Assembly (NCBI GenBank): GCA_029932835.1
Contig: JAOZPI010000047.1
Coordinates: 1-6,606, forward strand
Length of the DNA stretch: 6,606 nt
Source of the DNA: an archaeon
Lineage (GTDB): Archaea; Altiarchaeota; Altiarchaeia; JAFGQM01
Direction: 5' to 3'
Shown here: positions 1 through 5,003 of the stretch, piece after piece
Layout: each line of letters starts with the position of its first letter
How positions within the stretch are numbered: position 1 is the first letter of the stretch
Program-made: the position numbers and the translations under genes
The notes under the pieces: model-generated
What the model was told of the DNA's origin: nothing
Database searches by the model: none
What the model saw: the letters and a program-made list of their open reading frames with translations, nothing else

Positions 1-595
1 AGACAAAAAGGGGAATAATGTCTTCTTTGATCCCGATGACCCCTATAAACTTTCTGATATAGCGAGGAGTTTTATAGCAGGCCAGCTAGAGAATGTTAGA
101 GGAATCTCAGCAGTCATAGCCCCGACTGTTAACTCCTACAAGCGTCTTGTCCCCGGGTATGAGGCCCCAGTTTACATCTGTTGGGGGCAGAGAAACCGTA
201 GCGCTCTTATACGCGTCCCGCGTTATTCTCCTGGAAGGGAAAAGGCTACGAGGTGCGAGCTTCGGTGTCCGGACCCGTCTAGCAATCCATATCTGGCATT
301 TGCTGTTATGCTGAGGGCAGGCCTGGATGGGATAAAAAGAAAGCTGGAGCCTCCAGAGCCGGTGGAGGAGGATGTTTATGAATTTGATGATGCCAAACTA
401 AAGAAGTATTATATCAATGTCCTTCCCACCTCCCTCGGAGAGGCCCTTGATGAGATGGAAAAGAGCAGGGTTTCCCAGGAGGCCTTGGGGCCGCATTCCT
501 ACAATTGCTTTATCAAGAGCAAGAGAGCAGAGTGGGAGGCGTTCAGAATGGCAGTTACTGATTGGGAGCTTAGGAGGTACTTCGAGACCCTCTAG
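1..595 (+). CDS. glnA: Glutamine synthetase type I, C-terminal part (5' end outside window)
   Basis: Glutamine synthetase makes glutamine from glutamate, ammonia and ATP as a cytoplasmic dodecamer. The open frame runs from base 2 to the TAG at 593-595, giving 197 visible residues, somewhat under half of the usual ~440. Family motifs appear in order: NSYKRLVPGYEAP, then RNRSALIRVP (phosphate and glutamate-binding arginines), then CELRCPDPSSNPYLAFA (metal-binding Glu and catalytic Arg), then AGLDGIKRK. The end, EWEAFRMAVTDWELRRYFE, is of the GSI-alpha kind found in archaea and Firmicutes. The GSI-beta adenylylation loop (NLYDLPP) is not matched: the aligned segment reads DVYEFDD, so control by adenylylation is unlikely. 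That is inference from the alignment. The N-terminal beta-grasp domain and the feedback-control residues cannot be seen. The gene is followed by a T-rich tract and a convergent gene. Confidence 0.97.
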   Translation, partial: DKKGNNVFFDPDDPYKLSDIARSFIAGQLENVRGISAVIAPTVNSYKRLVPGYEAPVYICWGQRNRSALIRVPRYSPGREKATRCELRCPDPSSNPYLAFAVMLRAGLDGIKRKLEPPEPVEEDVYEFDDAKLKKYYINVLPTSLGEALDEMEKSRVSQEALGPHSYNCFIKSKRAEWEAFRMAVTDWELRRYFETL

Positions 596-604
596 GCTCC
601 GCTC

Positions 605-633
605 CTTTATTTTCTTCGCTCTGCTTCCTTTTT
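605..633 (+). terminator. T-rich termination tract after glnA
   Basis: Starting ten bases after the glnA stop, the + strand carries repeated T runs (TTTATTTTCTT, then TTCCTTTTT). There is no clear stem-loop before them. Archaeal RNA polymerase commonly terminates on such T-rich tracts. The location between convergent genes supports the call, which is otherwise by pattern only. Confidence 0.5.
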
Positions 634-653
634 AGCCAAGGCTGCCATCAACA

Positions 654-682
654 GAAAAACAAAAGAAAAAGAAATTAAAAAC
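654..682 (-). terminator. T-rich termination tract after the cold-shock gene
   Basis: The + strand is almost pure A here (AGAAAAACAAAAGAAAAAG and on), so a transcript leaving the cold-shock gene on the - strand meets long U runs about 30 bases past its stop. It mirrors the tract that serves glnA from the other side. No hairpin is evident. Confidence 0.5.
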
Positions 683-712
683 AGGAGGCAAGAAGCCACA
701 AAAAGTGAAAAT

Positions 713-907
713 CTACCTCCTCAGCTTCACATTCTCAGCCTTTTTTCCGCGATCTCCTTCAACAGGGTCAAAGGTTACCGGATCTCCATCCTTGATGTAG
801 GACCCAGATTCTATGGCTGTATGATGGACAAAATAGTCGTTTCCGTCTTCTCCCTCAATAAAGCCATAGCCCTTCTTTCCGTTGAACCACTTTACATTTC
901 CTTCCAT
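713..907 (-). CDS. Cold-shock-domain protein, CspA family
   Basis: A 64-residue single cold-shock domain (OB fold) that binds single-stranded RNA or DNA and is expected to act as a cytoplasmic RNA chaperone. The whole protein fits the family: VKWFNGKKGYGFI holds the first strands and the RNP1 motif (K12-G-Y-G-F-I17), DYFVHH (24-29) is RNP2, and A57-E-N-V60 closes the barrel. Length is normal for bacterial CspA (about 65-70). Cold-shock domains are patchy in archaea, so horizontal origin in the lineage is possible but cannot be judged from one sequence. The ATG at 907 is preceded by a short hairpin (919-938) and a TATA-like element near 960-968, so it appears monocistronic. No good Shine-Dalgarno is seen (GAGAG lies 8-12 bases upstream). 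The assignment is very safe; the physiological trigger (cold, growth phase) is not shown by the sequence. Confidence 0.96.
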   Translation of the reverse strand: MEGNVKWFNGKKGYGFIEGEDGNDYFVHHTAIESGSYIKDGDPVTFDPVEGDRGKKAENVKLRR

Positions 908-918
908 TTTATAACTCT

Positions 919-938
919 CAGAAACCCGCAGGTTTCTG
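919..938 (-). promoter_or_regulatory. Perfect 8-bp hairpin in the leader of the cold-shock gene
   Basis: CAGAAACC (919-926) and GGTTTCTG (931-938) are exact reverse complements around the 4-base loop CGCA. The element ends 11 bases before the ATG on the - strand. If the TATA-like box at 960-968 is used, transcription should begin around 935-940, so the hairpin would form the extreme 5' end of the mRNA. Possible roles are mRNA stability, temperature-dependent ribosome access or protein binding; these are inference. Confidence 0.55.
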
Positions 939-959
939 CGTTGCTTTAGTAGGGCAATC

Positions 960-979
960 TATAAAAAGACCTTTTTTAT
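960..979. promoter_or_regulatory. Shared symmetrical TATA region of two divergent genes
   Basis: ATAAAAAG (961-968) and CTTTTTTAT (971-979) form a near-perfect inverted repeat around the two bases AC. On the - strand CTTTTTATA lies about 57 bases before the cold-shock ATG (907). On the + strand CTTTTTTATC lies about 67 bases before the ATG at 1043. Each half resembles an archaeal TATA box for the gene on its side. The two overlap so closely that pre-initiation complexes would probably compete. Confidence 0.45.
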
Positions 980-1042
980 CTAAATTGTATCTAAATCAAA
1001 TCAAAAACTCAAGAGAAAGTTAACATCCCGTGAGATTCAACG

Positions 1043-1615
1043 ATGAAACCAAACCCCCTCCCCTTGTTTCTTTTCCTTCTGCACGTGCTGCTTCTATCTA
1101 TCCCTTCTCTGTCAGATGTTGGCGTGGTTGTGACTTATCCAAGTGGGGAGGTGCATACAGAGTGCGTGCATGTCCCTGATGGCGTGAGCGGAGAGCGCGT
1201 TCTGAATCTCACATCTCTCTCGATTACCTGGTCAGAGGCGGGAGAATTTGGGAGGGCCTTGTGTAGAATAGGCAGCATTGGGGATCCGCCATCTGGTAGC
1301 TCCTGTGCGTGGGGGAATAACTACTGGGCTTTTTATCTCTCTATTAACGGCTCTAAGTGGAGTTACTCCCCGGTAGGCTTCTCTGGTGGGGGTTGTTGGA
1401 ATCGGGATTTTTCCTCCTTTGCCGGACACTACTGCTCTAATGATGGGGATGTGATTGGTCTTGCTTATGGTCCGTATGGGACAAAACCAACGTTCATAGA
1501 ATATCAGAAGATCTGCCATTCTCTCCTCCCCTCTACTATCCGCTCTACGATCTTCAATATTCTTATGCGTTTTGTTGGACTTGCTCCTCTTTTTAATTCA
1601 ATGCCATTAAACTAA
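1043..1615 (+). CDS. Secreted cysteine-rich protein with a DUF4430/transcobalamin-C-like domain
   Basis: 190 residues. A signal peptide is clear: one Lys, then a hydrophobic core at about 6-22, with likely cleavage after SLS (22-24). The mature part has six cysteines (C41, C74, C88, C118, C131, C158), an even number compatible with three disulfides outside the cell. The pattern NNYWAFYLSINGSKWSYSPVG (91-111) followed by DGDVIGLAYGPYGTKP (134-149) resembles DUF4430-type domains (WxYxxNGxxW ... DGDxIxWxYG), a beta-grasp fold also seen at the C terminus of intrinsic factor/transcobalamin. That family likeness is from memory, and ligand binding is not implied. Archaeal relatives I recall often continue with a linker and a membrane anchor; here the protein stops 41 residues after the domain, with only a weak hydrophobic patch (170-184). 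The start has a GTGAG Shine-Dalgarno-like element at 1030-1034, 8 bases before the ATG. A 40-residue membrane protein gene begins one base after its stop. Confidence 0.7.
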   Translation: MKPNPLPLFLFLLHVLLLSIPSLSDVGVVVTYPSGEVHTECVHVPDGVSGERVLNLTSLSITWSEAGEFGRALCRIGSIGDPPSGSSCAWGNNYWAFYLSINGSKWSYSPVGFSGGGCWNRDFSSFAGHYCSNDGDVIGLAYGPYGTKPTFIEYQKICHSLLPSTIRSTIFNILMRFVGLAPLFNSMPLN

Positions 1616-1616
1616 T

Positions 1617-1739
1617 ATGTCTCGGTTCTCTATAAACGACTCAATCCGCAATATAAACTGGCGGGGTATTGCTCTAGAAATTGCTGGCTTTCTCCTAGTA
1701 TTTATTATGTTTCTTTTGGTGTCTGGGGCCTTTCATTAG
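1617..1739 (+). CDS. Small single-pass membrane protein, 40 residues, unrecognised
   Basis: An ATG one base after the TAA of the secreted-protein gene opens a 40-residue frame ending in TAG (1737-1739). The N-terminal 17 residues are polar with three arginines (R3, R11, R16). The rest is one hydrophobic segment, about 18-39, with a single Glu (E21) at its edge: IAGFLLVFIMFLLVSGAF. By the positive-inside rule the N terminus should face the cytoplasm. There is no Shine-Dalgarno, and the one-base spacing suggests translation by termination-reinitiation from the upstream gene. I do not recognise a family. It could anchor or assist the secreted neighbour, but it may also be a chance open frame: evidence is limited to composition, spacing and orientation. 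Confidence 0.5.
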   Translation: MSRFSINDSIRNINWRGIALEIAGFLLVFIMFLLVSGAFH

Positions 1740-1740
1740 G

Positions 1741-1780
1741 GTATTTTCTGCATTATTTCACTGTCCCTCTTTCATTTACA
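1741..1780 (+). terminator. T-rich tract between convergent genes
   Basis: TATTTTCTGCATTATTTC, then TCTTTCATTTAC, directly follow the stop of the 40-residue frame and precede the 3' end of pcm on the other strand. It fits an archaeal T-rich terminator for the + strand transcript. The tract being after 1739 rather than 1615 is mild support for the small gene belonging to the unit. Confidence 0.35.
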
Positions 1781-1783
1781 TTC

Positions 1784-2428
1784 CTAATACTCTGGCCAGG
1801 CATCCTCCCCTATAAGGGGAACAAATACACACCCCCCAAGGCTCACCTCCCTGAAGCCCCCTTTACCATCCCTCTTTGTTACAACCAACTCCTGATAAAA
1901 GTGTCTTCCACCAATCGGAGCTACAATAACTCCAGAAGGCTTTAATTGTTCCTTCCATGCCCTCGGAATCTTGGGGGCTGCCGCTGTGCATATGATACGG
2001 TCATAGGGGGCCTCCTCAGGATACCCCCGACTCCCATCCCCATGAACCACCCTCACATTCTGATATCCTGCCTTCTCTAGGTTCATCTTGGCAAACGCCA
2101 CCAGCTCTGGAACTCTCTCAATGCTTATGACATTATCCTCCCCCACAATTTCGGCGATCAGGGCTGCGTTATACCCAGACCCACTCCCTATCTCAAGAAC
2201 CTTCATTCCCCTTTTCAGATCGGCAGCCTCCAGCATCTCAGCAACTATAGATGGGGCGGAGATTGTCTGAGCTCCTGGAATTGAAAGGGGGATATCATAA
2301 TAAGCCATCCCCTTCTCATCTTCTGGTACAAAATTTTCCCTATCTACCTGCATAAAGGCCTTTTCTACTGAGAGGCTTTTTATGTATGACCCCTTTATAA
2401 GGTGTTCCATAAGGTCTTCTTTGTTCAT
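1784..2428 (-). CDS. pcm: Protein-L-isoaspartate O-methyltransferase
   Basis: Transfers a methyl group from S-adenosylmethionine to the abnormal isoaspartyl residues formed when Asn and Asp age, starting their repair; it is soluble and cytoplasmic. From the ATG at 2428 the protein is 214 residues, the usual archaeal length. Visible motifs: PLSIPGAQTISAPSIVAEML (about 47-66, isoaspartate-binding region), SAM motif I VLEIGSGSGYNAAL (77-90), the acidic end of the next strand ISIER (101-105), the GDG loop (130-132), YDRIICTAAAPKIP (142-155) and LKPSGVIVAPIG (162-173). A TTG 12 bases further upstream (2440) would add MAPE; I prefer the ATG since alignment begins after it and TTG is a poorer start. 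Neither has a good ribosome site. A TATA-like box at 2481-2490 gives a short leader. It stands alone between divergent thiC and the convergent small-protein unit. Confidence 0.96.
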   Translation of the reverse strand: MNKEDLMEHLIKGSYIKSLSVEKAFMQVDRENFVPEDEKGMAYYDIPLSIPGAQTISAPSIVAEMLEAADLKRGMKVLEIGSGSGYNAALIAEIVGEDNVISIERVPELVAFAKMNLEKAGYQNVRVVHGDGSRGYPEEAPYDRIICTAAAPKIPRAWKEQLKPSGVIVAPIGGRHFYQELVVTKRDGKGGFREVSLGGCVFVPLIGEDAWPEY

Positions 2429-2480
2429 CTCTGGTGCCAAATTTCCGTGTCTAAGAGCAGCGTCAATTTTAAGAATAGCG

Positions 2481-2490
2481 ATATAAAAGT
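2481..2490 (-). promoter_or_regulatory. TATA-like box of pcm
   Basis: On the - strand this reads ACTTTTATAT, close to the archaeal TATA consensus. It is about 57 bases before the pcm ATG, predicting a start of transcription near 2458-2460 and a leader of about 30 bases. Read on the + strand it is also TATAAAAG, so activity in the other direction cannot be ruled out. Confidence 0.5.
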
Positions 2491-2523
2491 GGTCTGTAGG
2501 ATACAGTGTAAAGAGAAAGAGAG

Positions 2524-2544
2524 GGGAGCTGTTGCCAGACTCCC
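2524..2544. other. Strong hairpin with one bulged A, between pcm and thiC
   Basis: GGGAGCTG (2524-2531), loop TTGC (2532-2535), then CAG (2536-2538), unpaired A (2539) and CTCCC (2540-2544). All eight base pairs are Watson-Crick, six of them G-C. It lies upstream of the pcm promoter and upstream of the nearest thiC TATA candidates, so it should be in neither short leader. It may be an operator or part of a small RNA or longer thiC leader. Confidence 0.4.
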
Positions 2545-2620
2545 AAGCCCAACCCGTGAGTATATTTGCTATTAATCCTATAAAAATATACCCCTTTTTA
2601 TTGTTCTAAAAAGCATTCTT

Positions 2621-2660
2621 CTTATAATATCTTTTTGTATTGTCCTCCTCCTTTTATTTA
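2621..2660 (+). promoter_or_regulatory. Candidate TATA elements of thiC
   Basis: Two candidates: CTTATAATAT (2621-2630), which would give a leader of about 45 bases, and CTTTTATTTA (2651-2660), which would place the start of transcription near 2682 and leave almost no leader. The sequence does not decide between them. Either leader is too short for a TPP riboswitch. Confidence 0.4.
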
Positions 2661-2696
2661 CTTACTCTCTCAAAATAGGGAAATCGATTGTACAGG

Positions 2697-3929
2697 ATGC
2701 CCGAGCAATCAGATATTGATTATGTTGCCCAAGAAGAGGGCGTGGATGCCTCTAAGCTGGCTAATTTAGTTAGAGCTGGTCGTGCTGTTGTAGTAAGGAA
2801 CCTGCGCAGATCAATAAAGCCCCTTGGGATTGGAGAGGGGCTCAGAACCAAGGTGAATGCAAACGTAGGGCTAAGCCCACGGGCCTCAACCCCAGAGAAA
2901 GAGGTGAAAAAGGCTCTCGTGGCTCTCAAGCACGGGGCTGATACTATAATGGATCTAAGCACAGGGCCATATCTCAAGAAAACTCTTAGTGCGATTCTAA
3001 GGCATATAGATGCCCCCATAGGCACGGTTCCTGTGTATCAGGCCTTTGGTGAGCGGGGCTTTGATATGACAAGCGATAGTATTTTTAGGGTTATTGAGGA
3101 TCAGTGCAAGAAAGGGGTTGACTTTATAACTGTTCATTGTGGGATAAAAAGAGAATATGCCAAGAAACTAAGGGGGTGTGATAGGTTAATTCCAATTACA
3201 AGCAAGGGTGGAGCTGCCCTTGCAGCCTGGATGCTACGAACTGGGGAGGAAAACCCGCTTTATGCAGACTATGACCACCTCCTTGATATAGCGCGTGAGT
3301 ACAATGTTGTTCTAAGCCTCGGTGATGCTCTCAGGCCGGCAGCTCTTCATGATGCCGGAGACTTCTTCCAGATGGCAGAACTAAAAACTCTCGGGGAGCT
3401 AACAAAGCGCTCGAGGGAGCGTGGGGTTCAGGTTATCGTAGAGGGTCCGGGTCACATGCCACTTGATATGATAGAAAAGCACGTTCGGGAGCAGAAGAAG
3501 ATTTGTGGTGGAGCCCCATATTATGTTCTCGGTCCGCTTGTTACAGACACCGCTTTGGGGTATGATCATATATCCGGGGCTATAGGTGGGGCAATAGCGG
3601 CTGCAAGTGGAGTGGACTTTCTGTGTTATGTGACTCCGTCTGAGCATTATTCCCTCCCAGGTGAAGATGATGTAAAGAGGGGCGTGATAGCGTCCAAGAT
3701 AGCTGCCCACGCGGGCGATATCGTAAAGCTTGGCAAGAGAGGGGAGGACGATACGATAAGCGAGGCGCGTTCTCACCTTGACTGGCATACCATGGCTAGG
3801 TACGCTATGGATGAAGCTACCAAACAGCGTGTTCTGGAGATTGCTGATAGTGAGCCCTGCACTATGTGTGGGGACCTATGTGCGATGAAGATCTCGCAGA
3901 GCTTTGTGGTTAGTAAAAAGAAACGATGA
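2697..3929 (+). CDS. thiC: Phosphomethylpyrimidine (HMP-P) synthase
   Basis: A radical-SAM enzyme that rearranges aminoimidazole ribotide (AIR) into HMP-P, the pyrimidine half of thiamine. From the ATG it has 410 residues, matching the short form of archaea and clostridia rather than the ~600-residue proteobacterial one. Motifs, numbered from this ATG: KVNANVG (52-58), MDLSTG (85-90), GTVPVYQA (109-116), HCGI (147-150), SLGDALRP (207-214), VEGPGHMPLD (248-257), YVLGPLVTDTALGYDHI (276-292) and VTPSEH (312-317). H253 and H317 are spaced 64 apart, as I recall for the zinc-site histidines. The C-terminal cluster motif is CTMCGDLC (388-395), spaced C-x2-C-x3-C, one residue tighter than the bacterial C-x2-C-x4-C. 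SLGDALRP has Ala where SLGDGLRP is usual. A TTG at 2688, with AGGG 7 bases upstream, would add three residues; an in-frame TAG at 2676 bars anything longer. The stop overlaps the next start. Confidence 0.96.
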   Translation: MPEQSDIDYVAQEEGVDASKLANLVRAGRAVVVRNLRRSIKPLGIGEGLRTKVNANVGLSPRASTPEKEVKKALVALKHGADTIMDLSTGPYLKKTLSAILRHIDAPIGTVPVYQAFGERGFDMTSDSIFRVIEDQCKKGVDFITVHCGIKREYAKKLRGCDRLIPITSKGGAALAAWMLRTGEENPLYADYDHLLDIAREYNVVLSLGDALRPAALHDAGDFFQMAELKTLGELTKRSRERGVQVIVEGPGHMPLDMIEKHVREQKKICGGAPYYVLGPLVTDTALGYDHISGAIGGAIAAASGVDFLCYVTPSEHYSLPGEDDVKRGVIASKIAAHAGDIVKLGKRGEDDTISEARSHLDWHTMARYAMDEATKQRVLEIADSEPCTMCGDLCAMKISQSFVVSKKKR

Positions 3930-4339
3930 GCAAGAAGCTTGTCTTCTCCTTGGCTCCTGATTTAGACAGGAGAGTGGCTTCCATAGTTCGGACGTTAGGG
4001 TGGAAGCATGCTGATTTAAAGCATATTGTATGCATGCGTTCTACTGGAGCGAAAACACGGGCGATAGCGCGTATATGGGGGCTCCCCAGAATATGGCAGA
4101 TAGCACTATACCTAAAGCCCTATTATGTGATAGAGGTAATCTCTGAGCGATTTGACAAGATGGACGAAGAGGATCAGGACAAGACTTTGATTCATGAGCT
4201 CCTCCACATCCCCAAAACATTTAGCGGTGCGCTGGTCCCACATGAGTGTTTTGGGAGGAGTATTGACACGAAGAGGGTAAATGAGATATACCGCATCTAT
4301 GAGGAATCTCTAAGGCACGCTCGGGGAGGGCCTCTATAG
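3926..4339 (+). CDS. Small putative zinc metallopeptidase (HELLH; COG4900-like)
   Basis: 137 residues, no signal peptide, basic N-terminal half. The key feature is TLIHELLHIPKTFSGALVPH (87-106): a zincin HExxH motif with H90 and H94 as metal ligands and E91 as the catalytic base. H106 is a possible third ligand, since a conserved downstream His is common in this kind of protein. The upstream segment YVIEVISERFDKM (67-79) resembles the strand and helix preceding HExxH in the family called predicted or putative (phage) metallopeptidase; that naming is from memory. Substrate is unknown. It may be a minimal protease or an inactive metal-binding domain. ATGA at 3926-3929 merges its start with the thiC stop, so it is probably translated by coupling to thiC. 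Its stop lies three bases from that of the convergent AMMECR1 gene. The family call is fairly safe, the function is not. Confidence 0.8.
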   Translation: MSKKLVFSLAPDLDRRVASIVRTLGWKHADLKHIVCMRSTGAKTRAIARIWGLPRIWQIALYLKPYYVIEVISERFDKMDEEDQDKTLIHELLHIPKTFSGALVPHECFGRSIDTKRVNEIYRIYEESLRHARGGPL

Positions 4340-4348
4340 ATCCTATAG
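4334..4348. other. Palindrome holding both convergent stop codons
   Basis: CTATAG (4334-4339), spacer ATC, CTATAG (4343-4348). Each half is itself a palindrome. The TAG at 4337-4339 ends the metallopeptidase and the reverse of 4343-4345 ends the AMMECR1 gene. There is no space for a terminator between the genes, so each transcript must run into the other gene. Confidence 0.5.
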
Positions 4349-4963
4349 GCCCTGTTCTATCCTCTTCTTGATGATCTTCCCTCTTGGTTCCTTCTCGCAC
4401 CAAATTTGGGCCTGAAAAGCGTAAATTTCCGTGTCAGTGTCCATCCACGCATCTGGGGGGAGGCCCGCTTTGTAGCATGTTTGTATTATGAACTCCTCTT
4501 CATCCCATCCCTGCTCTACTGGGACCTGTGGTAGCAGCAATCCAGAGGTTAGTCCCCTCCGTACAATAAGCCCGTCTCTCCCCACCCTTATCCTGCTTAG
4601 GTATTCACTCGGATCCCCGACTCTTAGTGGCTTTGGTGGGGTTAATATTGATACCTCTACCACAATTTTGTCAAGCTCTTTCTCTGTGACTGGAAGAAAT
4701 CTTGGGTCTCTCGAAGCTGCTGATATTGCAGAGTCAATCAAGGCATCTATGAGGGGAGCTACAGGCTCTGGGAATCCGATACACCCTCTCAGCTTATGGT
4801 CAGGATGGGTCTCGAGTGTCACAAAAACCCCCCTGTTCTCTTTGAAAACTCTGGGCACCTCCCTCGGCTCGTATCTCTCTCTCCTTGAGACAAACACGTC
4901 TACGCTCCTCCTGGCAATACGGACTGCTTCTCTTCCGTCTGCATCAGTTAGTCTCTCTGCCAT
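4343..4963 (-). CDS. AMMECR1-domain protein (COG2078)
   Basis: 206 residues, the size of the stand-alone archaeal AMMECR1 proteins (human AMMECR1 carries the same domain). The hallmark LRGCIGFPEP is at 58-67. Other conserved stretches are SAISAASRDPRFLPVTEKEL (78-97), VVEVSILTPPKPL (101-113), GLIVRRG (131-137) and LLLPQVPVEQGWDEEEF (142-158). The biochemical role is unknown. A Cys/Arg-rich LRGCIG surface and the company of Memo-like and radical-SAM proteins in other genomes suggest a modifying function, which is inference. No such partner is in this window. The ATG at 4963 is 40 bases after the glyA stop, in the same direction, so the two are probably one operon; the closest ribosome-site match is GGTG about 14 bases upstream. 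The domain call is very safe. Confidence 0.95.
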   Translation of the reverse strand: MAERLTDADGREAVRIARRSVDVFVSRRERYEPREVPRVFKENRGVFVTLETHPDHKLRGCIGFPEPVAPLIDALIDSAISAASRDPRFLPVTEKELDKIVVEVSILTPPKPLRVGDPSEYLSRIRVGRDGLIVRRGLTSGLLLPQVPVEQGWDEEEFIIQTCYKAGLPPDAWMDTDTEIYAFQAQIWCEKEPRGKIIKKRIEQGL

Positions 4964-5003
4964 CTTCTTGTGCAGGCACCCCGGATTTTTTGTAACCCTC
5001 TGG

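Larger units (their letters stand above)
2429..2696. other. Divergent intergenic region pcm/thiC, 268 bases
   Basis: No convincing gene lies here. The left part holds the pcm TATA box and the middle holds a bulged hairpin (2524-2544). The right part, from about 2560, is very AT-rich with several TATA-like elements (2579-2590, 2621-2630, 2651-2660) and several T runs. I see no TPP-riboswitch signature (no CTGAGA followed by ACC and the conserved GAACCTGATC core). The longest frame of note is a 28-codon GTG frame from 2489, which has no supporting signal. Confidence 0.6.

Noticed and set aside
417..635. A 72-codon frame on the + strand overlapping the glnA end
   Set aside because: It is an out-of-frame shadow of strongly conserved glutamine synthetase sequence.
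1232..1519. A 95-codon frame on the - strand inside the secreted-protein gene
   Set aside because: The + strand frame has a signal peptide and a recognisable domain; the reverse frame has neither.
2429..2440. TTG start for pcm at 2440
   Set aside because: It adds only four residues before the ATG at 2428, has no better ribosome site and shortens an already short leader; kept as an alternative only.
2489..2575. A 28-codon GTG frame between pcm and thiC
   Set aside because: No ribosome site, no hydrophobic or conserved pattern, and it contains the hairpin; nothing separates it from chance.
2441..2690. TPP riboswitch upstream of thiC
   Set aside because: There is an AACCCGTGAG string and a hairpin, but not the ordered conserved elements of the THI box, and the likely thiC leader is too short.
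3399..3788. A 129-codon frame on the - strand inside thiC
   Set aside because: It lies wholly within well-matched ThiC sequence, has no family features and no promoter or ribosome site of its own.
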